Of a stretch of 64,000 nucleotides of DNA, positions 8,983 to 17,761 are shown one piece after another. This DNA comes from DATFDN01 sp035685165. GTDB taxonomy: Bacteria > Pseudomonadota > Alphaproteobacteria > Acetobacterales > Acetobacteraceae. The notes below the pieces were generated by a model, which was not told the origin of the DNA, searched no databases, and saw only the letters and a list, made by a program, of their open reading frames with translations. The DNA lies in assembly GCA_035685165.1 (NCBI GenBank), contig DASRBI010000002.1, positions 1 to 64,000 on the forward strand, in the 5' to 3' direction. The first letter of the stretch is position 1; each line of letters begins with the position of its first letter. A program made the translations under genes and the position numbers.

Positions 8983-10434
8983 CTATTTCCCCCGCGTCAG
9001 CAGCCGCCCGGCGCGCGCCGCGGTAGCCCCGCTTGCGTGCGCGAACGCCATCTGCCCGTTGACCCAGGTGTTGAGGATGCCGGCAGCCGGCTTGGTGGGC
9101 GCGGCGAAAGTGGCTTCGTCGCGCACCGTGGCCGGATCGAACAGCACGAGATCGGCATAGGCGCCGGCGCGGATTACGCCGCGATCCACAAGCCCGAACA
9201 CCTGCGCGGTGCGTCCGCTCATCTTGTGGACCGCCTCCTCCATGCTGAAGAGGCCCAGCTCGCGCGCGTAGTGGCCGAGCACGCGGGGGAACGTGCCCCA
9301 AAGGCGCGGATGCGGAAACGCATCGTGCGGCAGCCCGTCGCTGCCGATCATCGCCCGCTCGTGCGCCATGATCCGGCGCACGTCGTCCTCGTGCATCTGA
9401 AAGAAGATCGCGCCCGCCGGCAGCAGCCGCTCGGCCGCCTCGCGCGCGCCGACACCCCATTCCTTGGCGATGTCGTCCAGCATCCGCCCCGCCATCTCGG
9501 GGTGCGCCTCGGACCACGTGACCTGCACCGGCACATCCGGGCGCAGCCGGTCGGGGATCAACACGGTCGATCCGGCGGCGTAAGGGTAGACGTCGAAATC
9601 GACCGGCTGATGCCGCGCCTTCCGCTCGATTAGCGGCAAGGTTTCCGCCGACCGCCCAAAATTCTCCGGCATCGAGCATTTATGGTGGCTGATCACGACC
9701 GCCACCCCGGCGGCTTCGCCGATGCGCGCGGTTTCCTCGATCGAGTTGAGCACGTTGTTGGCTTCGTCGCGCATGTGCGAGACATAGATGCCTCCCACAT
9801 CGCGCAGCGCCTCGGCAACCGCGATCACCTCGTCGGTCGGCGCCATCATGTTGGGTGGGTAGTAGAGCCCGGTGGAAAAACCCGACGCGCCCTCGCGGAG
9901 CGATTCCGCGAGACGGCGGCGCATCTGCTCGGCCTCGCGTTCGGTTGCGGGGCGCTGGGTGTCGCCGCGCATCGCTTCGACCCGCAGCGACATATGGCCG
10001 ATCAGCGCGTAGGTGTTGACCGGCGACGGATCGCGCGCGAGGCGTTCGGCATATTCGGCGAAGCTGCCGAAGGTCCAGTGGCTCTCGTCGCCGATCAGGT
10101 CGAGCGGCGGCGGGGGACGGCGCGTCATCCGCACCGGCGACAGGCTGATGCCGCAATTGCCGACGATCACCGTGGTGACACCCTGCGACATCTTGCAGAG
10201 CATGCAGTCGGGCCCGTGCAGCACCGCCCGGTCGTCGTGCGTGTGCGCGTCGATGAAGCCGGGTGCCAGCGCCTTGCCGGTAGCGACGATTTCGCGGTCG
10301 GCGCTGGCGCCGCCGAGGTCGCCCACCGCCGCGATGCGGTCGCCCGAGACCGCGACATCGGCCTTGAAGCGGGGTCCGCCGGTGCCGTCGAAGACAATGG
10401 TGTCGCGGATGATGAGGTCGTGGCGCTGGGTCAT
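8983..10434 (-). CDS. N-acyl-D-amino-acid deacylase (D-aminoacylase), amidohydrolase
   Basis: The product (483 residues) belongs to the amidohydrolase superfamily and should hydrolyse N-acyl-D-amino acids or similar amides. Metal-binding features include AHTHDDRAVL near residue 66 and the later VVISHHKCSMPENFG and YVSHMRDE segments. The GNCGISLSPV motif is typical of D-aminoacylases. The ATG at 10434 gives the standard N-terminus (HDLIIRDTIVFDGTG). It converges with the PleD-like gene, 6 bp apart. Substrate preference cannot be read from sequence. Confidence 0.9.
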   Translation of the reverse strand: MTQRHDLIIRDTIVFDGTGGPRFKADVAVSGDRIAAVGDLGGASADREIVATGKALAPGFIDAHTHDDRAVLHGPDCMLCKMSQGVTTVIVGNCGISLSPVRMTRRPPPPLDLIGDESHWTFGSFAEYAERLARDPSPVNTYALIGHMSLRVEAMRGDTQRPATEREAEQMRRRLAESLREGASGFSTGLYYPPNMMAPTDEVIAVAEALRDVGGIYVSHMRDEANNVLNSIEETARIGEAAGVAVVISHHKCSMPENFGRSAETLPLIERKARHQPVDFDVYPYAAGSTVLIPDRLRPDVPVQVTWSEAHPEMAGRMLDDIAKEWGVGAREAAERLLPAGAIFFQMHEDDVRRIMAHERAMIGSDGLPHDAFPHPRLWGTFPRVLGHYARELGLFSMEEAVHKMSGRTAQVFGLVDRGVIRAGAYADLVLFDPATVRDEATFAAPTKPAAGILNTWVNGQMAFAHASGATAARAGRLLTRGK

Positions 10435-10509
10435 TGGGCGCTGCCTTCCGAAGACTCGAGCTGTTAATGCACTGACAGGGCGCGAGGACCATGCCACTCT
10501 GGCAGGAAC

Positions 10510-10714
10510 ATGCGGGTGGTCCTAGACCCGTCGGTTGTGGTGGCCGCGTTCAGAAGCCGACGTGGCGCCTCGAACCGGGTGCTTTGAGGCTGCGGCAAAC
10601 GGACATGCGTCCGCCCTGGTGACGCATAGCGTGTCCGACTTCAAGAAAGGTTCGGCAGGATCCGGTGTGGACGTTCTCTCCCCGGCGGGACTGCGCAGCA
10701 GGATTGCGGCATGA
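10510..10714 (+). pseudogene. PIN-domain toxin remnant with internal deletion and frameshift
   Basis: Two pieces of a PIN-family toxin (RNase of type II toxin-antitoxin systems) are visible. The N-terminal piece at 10510-10587 reads MRVVLDPSVVVAAFRS and stops after 25 residues; the first acidic residue D6 remains, followed by P where T is usual. The C-terminal piece starts in the +1 frame at 10586 and reads SALVTHSVSDFKKG...VDVLSPAGLRSRIAA, ending at 10714. The middle of the domain is missing. The stop overlaps the ATG of the next remnant (ATGA), preserving an old coupled toxin-antitoxin arrangement. Confidence 0.75.
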
Positions 10715-10840
10715 GCACAAGAAGGCATCCACTAAAGCTTCCAGACTCTGTCCGGGCGGCGGCTGCCCGGCTCGCCAGGGAGGACGGCGTTTCCTCCAAC
10801 CAGTGGATCACCTCGGCCGTCGCCCAGAAGATCGGTGCCG
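10711..10840 (+). pseudogene. Ribbon-helix-helix (HicB-like) antitoxin remnant
   Basis: The first 43 codons from the ATG at 10711 match the N-terminal half of HicB/Arc-type antitoxins (KLPDSVRAAAARLAREDGVS, then SNQWITSAVAQKIGA). At about 10840 the similarity ends abruptly and the frame runs on into DNA that codes on the opposite strand for another broken gene. It was probably the antitoxin of the adjacent PIN toxin. Confidence 0.7.
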
Positions 10841-11068
10841 GACGGCGCCGCCCTTGCTCCCATTCGCGTACGGAAGCCAGATCGAACCTGAACCGGGCCG
10901 CGAACCCCGCCAGACGGAGGCCGAGGCGCCGGTGGATGGCACGGACGTCGGCCACCAGCGGGGGAGCTCCGTCCGCGCCGGCCCGCGCTCGCCGGTGAGA
11001 ATGTCGGCGCCCGCGCGCAGCGATTCCAGCAGTTCTGATGAAACATTCACCCGCTTACCCGCGGTCAT
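10841..11068 (-). pseudogene. XRE/HTH antitoxin-like gene, frameshifted and truncated
   Basis: The start at 11068 has a good ribosome binding site (GAAGGAG) lying inside the end of hyuB. The first 35 codons look intact (GKRVNVSSELLESLRAGADI). At a run of five G (10960-10964, plus strand) the frame shifts, and the helix-turn-helix part continues in another frame (VADVRAIHRRLG, then FAARFRFDLASVREWEQGRRRP). The gene then breaks at about 10841, exactly where the opposing ribbon-helix-helix remnant breaks. The VREWEQGRRRP signature is typical of HigA-like antitoxins and YiaG-type regulators. Confidence 0.7.
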
Positions 11069-12761
11069 CACTCTCCTTCGGGCCAGAGTGCATGACGGCG
11101 GCGTCAGGTGTCCCCGTCACCAGCCCGTCCCGCACATCCCGCTCCACCAGCGCCGGGTCGCGCTCTGCCGGATCGCCCATGCCGCCGCCGCCCGGCAGTT
11201 CCAAAATCAGCCGGTCACCGTCCGGGATCACCTGATAGCCCTTGGTGCGCAGCACCGCGCCGGACTTCAGGCGCACGACGCCGGGCGCGCCGTCCTTGCC
11301 GCCGGCACGGCCCTTGGGCGCATGCGCCACGCGGTCGAAGATGGCGTTGACGGCAAAGGACAAATCGTCACGTGCGCCGATTTCGATCACCTGCCCCATG
11401 CCGCCGCGCGTGCGGCCCGCGCCGCCGGAATTGGGCCGCAGCTCCTTGCGCCAGAAGATAACCGGCGCAACGTTCTCCGTCGCCTCCACGGGCATGGTCC
11501 GCACGCCGGAGGGGAACGCCGTCGCGTCCAGCCCGTCGCGCCCCGGCCGCGCGCCCGTGCCGCCGGAGTTGAAGGTCGTGATCTCGAAATCCTCGATCAC
11601 GGGCCGGTTGGGCCGCGCCTGCCCGGAGACCGACGCGCCGCCGCGCAAGGGCGGATTCCACAGCGCCGACGCCCCCTCCGCCGTCACCCGATCCGGCACC
11701 GCCTGATAGAGGCAGCCCATCATCAGATCGGGCAGCAGGTGGCCGATCACGTGCCGCACCGAGACGGGATAGGGACGCGGCGCGTTCAGGATGCAGCCTT
11801 CGGGGATTTTCATCCGAAACGGCTGCAAACTCGCCCAGTTGTTCGGCACCTCGGGTGCGACCACACACTTGATGCCGAAACTCGCATAGGCGCGGCAATA
11901 GGCGGGCGGGACGTTGATGCCGCGATTGGCAAGGCCGGAGGTGCCGGCGAAATCCACCTCGATTGCGTCGTCGAGGACCGTCATCGACGCCGACAGCCGC
12001 ACCGGCTCGTCATAGCCGTCGGAGTAGATTTCCCCCGCGTACGTGCCTTTCGGCACGCGCGCGATCTCGGCCAAAGTCGCCGCGCGCGAGCTTGCGAAGA
12101 TGAACTCCGCCAGCGGATCGAGGCTTTCCAGACTGAACTCCGCCATCATCTCGGCCAGCCGCCGCGCCGCAGTGTCGTTGCAGGCGCACAGCGAATAGAC
12201 ATCGCCTTCCAGCTCCACCGGCAGGCGGGAACCGGCGCGGATGAAATCGAAGAACGTATCGTTCGGCCGCCCCTGATCGAAGCACTTCACGATCGGGATG
12301 TAGAGCCCTTCCTCGAATACCGAGCGGCCCTCCGGCCCCATCCCCAACCCACCCACGTCGATCACGTGCGCGGTGTTGGCGAACAAGCCGACGATGCGGC
12401 CCTCGAGGAAGGCCGGCGTGACCACCGTCAGGTCGTGCAGATGGCCGGTGCCGAGCCAGGGGTCGTTGGTGATGTAGTGATCGCCGGGGCGCATCGTATC
12501 GGCGGGGAATTTGCGGAGGAAGTGCCCTACGCTTTCCGCCATCGAGTTGACGTGGCCCGGCGTGCCGGTGACGGCCTGCGCCATCATCCTGCCTTGCAAA
12601 TCGAACACGCCCGCCGACAGATCGCCCGCCTCGCGCACGGTGGTGGAGAAGGCGGTGCGGATCATCACCTGCGCCTGCTCCTCAACCACCGCGATCAGGC
12701 GGTTCCACATCACCTGACGCTGGATCTGCGCCAGCGCGCTCTCAGTCACCGGAGCGTTCAT
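11055..12761 (-). CDS. hyuB: Hydantoinase B / oxoprolinase family subunit
   Basis: The 568-residue protein is the HyuB-type subunit of ATP-dependent N-methylhydantoinase, 5-oxoprolinase or acetone-carboxylase-like enzymes. Recognisable segments are the N-terminal IQRQVMWNRLIAVVEEQAQ, FSTTVREAGDLSAGVFD, YITNDPWLGTGHLHDL and the glycine-rich ELPGGGGMGDPAERDP near the end. Its start overlaps hyuA by 4 bp (ATGA). A longer open frame running upstream is antisense-type noise across hyuA. Confidence 0.93.
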   Translation of the reverse strand: MNAPVTESALAQIQRQVMWNRLIAVVEEQAQVMIRTAFSTTVREAGDLSAGVFDLQGRMMAQAVTGTPGHVNSMAESVGHFLRKFPADTMRPGDHYITNDPWLGTGHLHDLTVVTPAFLEGRIVGLFANTAHVIDVGGLGMGPEGRSVFEEGLYIPIVKCFDQGRPNDTFFDFIRAGSRLPVELEGDVYSLCACNDTAARRLAEMMAEFSLESLDPLAEFIFASSRAATLAEIARVPKGTYAGEIYSDGYDEPVRLSASMTVLDDAIEVDFAGTSGLANRGINVPPAYCRAYASFGIKCVVAPEVPNNWASLQPFRMKIPEGCILNAPRPYPVSVRHVIGHLLPDLMMGCLYQAVPDRVTAEGASALWNPPLRGGASVSGQARPNRPVIEDFEITTFNSGGTGARPGRDGLDATAFPSGVRTMPVEATENVAPVIFWRKELRPNSGGAGRTRGGMGQVIEIGARDDLSFAVNAIFDRVAHAPKGRAGGKDGAPGVVRLKSGAVLRTKGYQVIPDGDRLILELPGGGGMGDPAERDPALVERDVRDGLVTGTPDAAVMHSGPKESDDRG

Positions 12762-14839
12762 GCCCGCACCATCTCGATATAGCCGAACTGATCGAGCCGC
12801 GCCGCCCAGCCGGCTGCGACCAAAGTTGAGGTCTCGTCCTCGGCGATGATCGCCGGCCCCTCGATCCGCGCGTCCGGGCGCAGCGATGCGCGCTCGAACA
12901 CCATCCAGTCGCTTTCGATCCCGGTCGCGGTGTCGCGCACGCGCTGCGTGCGCGCCGCTCCTGCCATCCCGCCGCGCGGCGGCTCGGGGCGCGCATCGTC
13001 CGCGTGCGGTTCGGTGGCGATCTGCACGGCGAAGCTCAGCACCTCCACATCCGAGCCGGGCACAGGCCGGTCGTAGAAGCGCGCATAGGCCTCGTCGAAG
13101 GCGCGGCGAAGCAGGATCGCATCGTCCCCGGTCAGCACGTGCCCAGGCACCGGGACCTGTATCTCGTGGCCTTGGCCGACATAACGCATATAGGCAAGCC
13201 GCGTGCGCGAAGTCGGCGCGCCGAAGCTGCCCTGGCGCACGACCTCCTCGGCCTCCTGCTCCATCGCGTCCAGAACCGCGTTCACCGCGCCGATGTCGAG
13301 CGCGGAGAGGCGCTGGTAGAGGCTGCGGACCACCTCGTAGGCCACGGGCGCGCGCAAGAAGCCGATCGCGCTGCCCACTCCGGCGCCCGAGGGAACCAGC
13401 ACGCGCGCGATCCCGATCTTCTCGGCGATGCGGCAGGCGTGCACCGGCCCGCCGCCGCCGAAGGCGATCAAGGTGCGCCCTTCCTGCGTTTTGCCCGATT
13501 CCACCGCGTGCACGCGCGCGGCGTTCGCCATGTTCTCGTCCACCATCTCCACCACGCCGACGGACGCCATCTCGGGCGCGAGCCCGAGCCGTTCGCCGAC
13601 CCGCGCGGCAATCGCCGTCCGAGCGGCCAGCGGATCGAGCGGCAAGCGCCCGCCGGCAAAGCGCGCCGGGTCGTAGCGGCCGAGCAGCAAGTTGGCGTCC
13701 GTCACCGTCGGCTCGGCGCCGCCGCGCCCGTAGCAGGCGGGCCCCGGCTCGGCCCCGGCGCTGTCGGGGCCGACGGTGATGCGCCCCATCGCATCCACGC
13801 GCGCGATGCTGCCGCCGCCGGCGCCAATCTCCACCATCTCGATCACCGGGATTCGCAGCGGCAGGCCGGAGCCCTTCTTGAACCGGCCGACGCGCGCCAC
13901 CTCGAAGCTGCGCGCCGTCTGCGGGCGATAGTCGTCTATCAGGCAAATCTTCGCCGTGGTGCCGCCCATGTCGAACGAGAGCACCGAGCCGAGGCTGCAT
14001 TGGCGGGCGATGTGGGCGGAAAACAGGGCGCCGCCGGCGGGCCCGCTTTCCACGAGCCGGATCGGGAAGCGGCACGCGGTGTCGATCGTGGTCAGGCCGC
14101 CTCCCGAGAGCATCAGGAACACGGGCGCCGCGAGCCCGAGTTCGCGCAGCTCCGTCTCTAGCCCGCGCAGATAGCGCGCCATCAGCGGCTGCACATAGGC
14201 ATTGGCGACGGTGGTGGAGAACCGCTCCCATTCGCGCATCTCGGGCGAGACATCGGACGAAATCGACACCGGCAGGTCGGGCGCGAGTTCCGCAAGCACC
14301 GCCCGGGCACGCTGCTCGTGCGCCGGGTTGACAAAGGAATGCAGGAACCCGATCGCCACGCTCTCCACCTGCTCGCGCCGCAGCACGCCTACGGCCTCGC
14401 GCAGCGCCGCATCATCCAACGGCAGGAGCACGCGGCCCGTGTTGTCCAGCCGCTCGGGGATCGGCAGGCGCAGATAGCGCGGCACCAGCGGTTCGGGCAG
14501 AACGATGTTCAGATCGTACTGGTCGTAACGGCTCTCGTTGCCCATCGCCAGCACGTCGCGGAAGCCCTCGGTCGTCAGCAGCGCGGTCCGCGCACCCTTC
14601 CGCTCGATAATCGCGTTGGTGGCGAGCGTCGTGCCGTGCACCACGATCGCGACCGCGTCGGGGCCGAGCCGCGCGCTCGCCAGCACGGCGCGCACGCCTT
14701 CGATCACCCCGCGCTCGGGCGCCTGCGGGGTGGTGAGCACCTTCGCCGTATGGCGGCGCCCGTCATGTTCCAAGGCGAGGTCGGTGAAGGTCCCGCCGAC
14801 ATCGACGGCAAGGCGGGCTCGCGCGCGCGCTGCGCTCAT
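12758..14839 (-). CDS. hyuA: Hydantoinase A / oxoprolinase family subunit
   Basis: This is the 693-residue ATP-binding partner of HyuB. It starts with the ASKHA-type phosphate loop LAVDVGGTFTDLALE and contains VHGTTLATNAIIERKGA, SFDMGGTTAKICLID and GAGGGSIARVD, in the order expected for the Hydant_A_N and Hydantoinase_A domains. The ATG at 14839 places DVGGTFTD close to the N-terminus as usual. Substrate (a hydantoin, 5-oxoproline or a related cyclic amide) is not determined; the nearby FAH-type and MaoC-type genes suggest a small catabolic region. Confidence 0.93.
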   Translation of the reverse strand: MSAARARARLAVDVGGTFTDLALEHDGRRHTAKVLTTPQAPERGVIEGVRAVLASARLGPDAVAIVVHGTTLATNAIIERKGARTALLTTEGFRDVLAMGNESRYDQYDLNIVLPEPLVPRYLRLPIPERLDNTGRVLLPLDDAALREAVGVLRREQVESVAIGFLHSFVNPAHEQRARAVLAELAPDLPVSISSDVSPEMREWERFSTTVANAYVQPLMARYLRGLETELRELGLAAPVFLMLSGGGLTTIDTACRFPIRLVESGPAGGALFSAHIARQCSLGSVLSFDMGGTTAKICLIDDYRPQTARSFEVARVGRFKKGSGLPLRIPVIEMVEIGAGGGSIARVDAMGRITVGPDSAGAEPGPACYGRGGAEPTVTDANLLLGRYDPARFAGGRLPLDPLAARTAIAARVGERLGLAPEMASVGVVEMVDENMANAARVHAVESGKTQEGRTLIAFGGGGPVHACRIAEKIGIARVLVPSGAGVGSAIGFLRAPVAYEVVRSLYQRLSALDIGAVNAVLDAMEQEAEEVVRQGSFGAPTSRTRLAYMRYVGQGHEIQVPVPGHVLTGDDAILLRRAFDEAYARFYDRPVPGSDVEVLSFAVQIATEPHADDARPEPPRGGMAGAARTQRVRDTATGIESDWMVFERASLRPDARIEGPAIIAEDETSTLVAAGWAARLDQFGYIEMVRA

Positions 14840-15073
14840 GTTGCAAGAAATCCGGCTCGTTGTGCGCCGTAAGTGAACCAAGCGCCGCCATGCGGGGCAA
14901 CCCTGGCCGGGTCGAACCCAGCGGTCCTCGGTGCGTGCATGGACACGAGGACAGGGAGATCATCGATGCGGGCCAAGGGGAAGAAGGCAGGCTGGCAGAA
15001 CGACTTACTGCTCAGCCTCCTTCGCCAAATGCGATAGCCCTGCCCCACGGGGAGGGTCAGGGGGAGGGGCCCA

Positions 15074-16009
15074 TTACGTCCCCGCCGCGTACTTCCCGCC
15101 GATCTGCGGCGTCGGCGTTTCGAACCCCTTGTTCTGCCGATCGAGCCGCGTCTCGCGCGACCAGGTGCGGCACAGCGCGTCGCGCACGCCGATCGCGAGC
15201 TTGCCCAGCCCCTCCACCTCCAGCTCGATCCGGTCGCCGTCCATGAAGGCGCTGAGGCCGCGATGGTTGGTACCGGTGGCGAGGATGTCGCCCGGCTCCA
15301 GCGTATGGATGGCGCTCACCCATTCGATGCAGCGTGCGATGTCGTGTGCCATGTCGCTGGTGCTGAAATCCTGCTTCGTTTCCCCGTTCACCGAAAGCCG
15401 CACGCGCAGTTTCATCGGGTCGTCGATCTCGTCGGCGGTGGTGATCCACGGCCCGATCGGCGCGAACGTATCGCGCGACTTCATCTGGAAGAACACGTTT
15501 CCGGGGGGCGGCAGCCCGCGCGCCGAGCCGTCGATGAAGTTCACATAGCCGAACACATGGTCCATCGCCCGCGCGCGCGGAACCCGTGTCGCGCGCTTGC
15601 CGATCACCACCGCAAGCTCCGCCTCGCCCTCGAAGATGGTCGCCGGCACATCGGGCAGCACCATCGTCTCGCCCGGCCCGATCACCGCGCTCGGGGCCTT
15701 GTGGAACGCGTTCAGCGGGGCGGGTTCGGCTCGTGTGCCATCCTCCATGTAGTTCACCGCCATGCAGACGATGCTGCCCGGCTTCGGCAGCGGCGCGCGC
15801 AGCGTCACCTCATCGAGCTTGCGGCCCTTGGCGCCGCGCTCGGCATCGCGCAGCGCGGCGGCGAAGTCGTCCCAGCGCGCGATCAGCTTCGGCATCAGCT
15901 CACGCCGGTCGGCATGGCCGATGCGCGCGGCCACCAGGTCCGTCACGTCCACCACCGTCGCGCCCGCCAGCACGCCCAGCCGGTAATTGTCGAAATGCAG
16001 GATCTTCAT
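15074..16009 (-). CDS. Fumarylacetoacetate hydrolase family protein
   Basis: The 311-residue protein has the FAH fold used by C-C bond hydrolases, isomerases and decarboxylases of 2-keto acids. The metal-binding acidic residues sit in the segment IFEGEAELAVVIGK and in VFGYVNFIDGSARG, with SRDTFAPIGPWI and DILATGTNHRG closing the active site. The exact reaction cannot be assigned. It is divergent from the MaoC-type genes with a 92-bp shared upstream region. Confidence 0.88.
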   Translation of the reverse strand: MKILHFDNYRLGVLAGATVVDVTDLVAARIGHADRRELMPKLIARWDDFAAALRDAERGAKGRKLDEVTLRAPLPKPGSIVCMAVNYMEDGTRAEPAPLNAFHKAPSAVIGPGETMVLPDVPATIFEGEAELAVVIGKRATRVPRARAMDHVFGYVNFIDGSARGLPPPGNVFFQMKSRDTFAPIGPWITTADEIDDPMKLRVRLSVNGETKQDFSTSDMAHDIARCIEWVSAIHTLEPGDILATGTNHRGLSAFMDGDRIELEVEGLGKLAIGVRDALCRTWSRETRLDRQNKGFETPTPQIGGKYAAGT

Positions 16010-16101
16010 GGATGGCTCCTCCCGTTCGCGGGGCGGCCCCCGCTTTCGCCCGGCCCGCCCCCTTTGTAAGCTCGCCCCGACCAGACGAAGCGGAGGACGA
16101 A

Positions 16102-16557
16102 GTGGCCAAGAAAGTCACGTTCCCGATCGAGGCGTCGCACATCATGATGTTCGCGCGCTCGGTCGGCTACACCAACCCCCTTTATGAGTCGGGCCTGATC
16201 GCGCCTCCCACCTTCGCGCAGGCGGTGGCGCAGTTCGACCCCGACTATCATCTGCGTCCACAGCAGCACGAAAAGTGGTTCGGTTCCGGCAAGAAGCCTT
16301 CCGGCCTCACGGAACGCCCGAAATCGTTGGGCGGCCTTCATGCCGAACAGCATTTCGAATACCGCCGCCCGCTGCGCCCGGGCGACGTGCTCACCGTCGA
16401 GTACCGCGACGGCGAGACCTGGGAGAAGGACAGCAAGCGCGCGGGAAAGCTGAAATTCCGCGAACGCATCGCCGAATACCGCGACCAGACGGGCGAGATC
16501 GTGCTGATCGCGCGCAGCGTCGGCGTGACCACCGAACGCCCGGTTTCGCAGGATTAA
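16102..16557 (+). CDS. FAS1-like/MaoC N-terminal dehydratase domain protein
   Basis: The GTG at 16102 is taken as start because GGAGG lies 7 nt upstream and the hot-dog domain begins directly after it (KKVTFPIEASHIMMFARSVGYTNPLYE). The 151-residue product matches the N-terminal non-catalytic half of two-part hydratases (FAS1_DH region), here as a free polypeptide. With the next gene it probably forms a heteromeric (R)-specific enoyl-CoA hydratase-type enzyme. Confidence 0.82.
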   Translation: MAKKVTFPIEASHIMMFARSVGYTNPLYESGLIAPPTFAQAVAQFDPDYHLRPQQHEKWFGSGKKPSGLTERPKSLGGLHAEQHFEYRRPLRPGDVLTVEYRDGETWEKDSKRAGKLKFRERIAEYRDQTGEIVLIARSVGVTTERPVSQD

Positions 16558-16571
16558 GGGGAGAGAGGGCG

Positions 16572-16997
16572 ATGGCACTCAAGGCAAGCGCGCTAAAGGT
16601 CGGCGACAGCTACACCGAGCGGCTGGTGGAGGATCTCTCCCGCACGCAGCTCGTGATGTACGCGGGCGCCTCGGGCGACTACAACCCGCTGCACACGGAC
16701 GATCTCTATACGAAGGAGATTGCGGGCTACCCAGGCGTGTTCGCGCACGGGATGCTGACGATGGGCATGACCGGGCGGATGCTGACCAACTATGTCGGCG
16801 ATGGACGGCTGACCAAGTTCGGGGTGCGCTTCACGAACCAGGTCTGGCCCGGCGACACGCTGGACAGCACGGCGACGGTGAAGGCGATCAAGGACGCCGC
16901 GCACGGACAGAAGCTCGTCGAGCTCGACGTTGTCACGGTGAACCAGGACGGCAAGGAGGTGGTACGCGGCTACGCTGAGGCAGTGATTGATCCGTAG
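16572..16997 (+). CDS. MaoC-like dehydratase
   Basis: The 141-residue hot-dog protein carries the hydratase 2 motif with the catalytic Asp and His (YAGASGDYNPLHTDD) and the FAHGMLTMGMTGRML segment. It lies 14 bp after the FAS1-like partner with a GGGGAGAG ribosome binding site. It is likely the catalytic half of a two-subunit enoyl-CoA hydratase. The CoA substrate is unknown. Confidence 0.87.
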   Translation: MALKASALKVGDSYTERLVEDLSRTQLVMYAGASGDYNPLHTDDLYTKEIAGYPGVFAHGMLTMGMTGRMLTNYVGDGRLTKFGVRFTNQVWPGDTLDSTATVKAIKDAAHGQKLVELDVVTVNQDGKEVVRGYAEAVIDP

Positions 16998-17043
16998 TAG
17001 ATCGCGTCAGTGTTGTTTGCCATTGCGACGCCCGCGCAGCAGG

Positions 17044-17100
17044 TCGAAGCAATCCCCCGTCCGCAGGAGATTGCTTCGCACCGCTTCGCGGTGCTCGCAA
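17044..17100. repeat. Dispersed palindromic intergenic repeat
   Basis: The stretch holds nested inverted repeats: GAAGCAATC (17046-17054) against GATTGCTTC (17069-17077), and GCACCG-CTTCG-CGGTGC (17078-17094) flanked by TTGC and GCAA. Such GATTGCTTC-type elements are common dispersed repeats in alphaproteobacteria. It sits between two convergent genes and could serve as a bidirectional 3' end structure. Confidence 0.6.
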
Positions 17101-17128
17101 TGACAAGCCTGGTCTTAGGACCAGTCCG

Positions 17129-17665
17129 TCACCCGGACCCCACACGCGCAGATGCACCAACCTGCGGCGTGCGCCCCGGCCGCGCCAAGTAAAGAAACAA
17201 GAACCCCGCCAGCGGGATGACCACATCCATCCACAACAGCAGCCCCGAATTGCCCGCCGCGTAATTGCCATTCACCATCATCTGATAGATATGCCCGCCC
17301 GCCGCGCCGAGCAACAGCGCGGCCGGCCCCACCACCGCGGCGACACGCAGCTCATAGCCGCCGCGCCAGGCGAGAAAGCCCACCAGCGAAAAACCGAGGC
17401 TCGCGAACCCGAGCTCGGTCTGGAACGGGCTGTCCGCCCAGCCGATGAAGCGCGCCGACATCGCGCCGAAGAACACGTGGTAGATGAAATTCACTAGATA
17501 AAGGCAGCCGACCGGGAACAGCGCGTAATAGGCGAGCAGCCGCTCACTGGCGTCCACCGGTCCGCGCCGGTAGCGAACGGCGATGGAAATGGCCGCCGCG
17601 ATCAGGCCGATGACGAAGAACTCGAAGCCGAACTCGCCGAGCACGAAGCCGATCAGCGCGGCCAT
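17129..17665 (-). CDS. DUF6790-type membrane protein
   Basis: The 178-residue product is strongly hydrophobic with about five membrane helices (first MAALIGFVLGEFGFEFFVIGL). Conserved-looking polar parts are FHGY-like YHVFFGAMSARFIGWADSPFQ and GHIYQMMVNGNYAAGNSG. These match a family of uncharacterised bacterial membrane proteins, DUF6790, recalled rather than searched. No function can be given. Confidence 0.75.
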   Translation of the reverse strand: MAALIGFVLGEFGFEFFVIGLIAAAISIAVRYRRGPVDASERLLAYYALFPVGCLYLVNFIYHVFFGAMSARFIGWADSPFQTELGFASLGFSLVGFLAWRGGYELRVAAVVGPAALLLGAAGGHIYQMMVNGNYAAGNSGLLLWMDVVIPLAGFLFLYLARPGRTPQVGASARVGSG

Positions 17666-17761
17666 GCATCTCCCCCCTGTATGCAGGTGGGAATACTGCC
17701 CAACCCGGCCGAGATTCGTGCAGTGAAAACCGCTGTATCGCCCGGCGCGTCCTGTCCGGCT

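Noticed and set aside
10711..10998. A 95-residue intact protein
   Set aside because: Only the first 43 residues match a family; the rest is antisense to the HTH remnant.
11055..14231. A long frame suggesting a HyuA-HyuB fusion
   Set aside because: Only its C-terminal 568 residues are HyuB; the upstream part is out of frame with HyuA and reads as Arg/Ala noise. The two genes are separate with an ATGA overlap.
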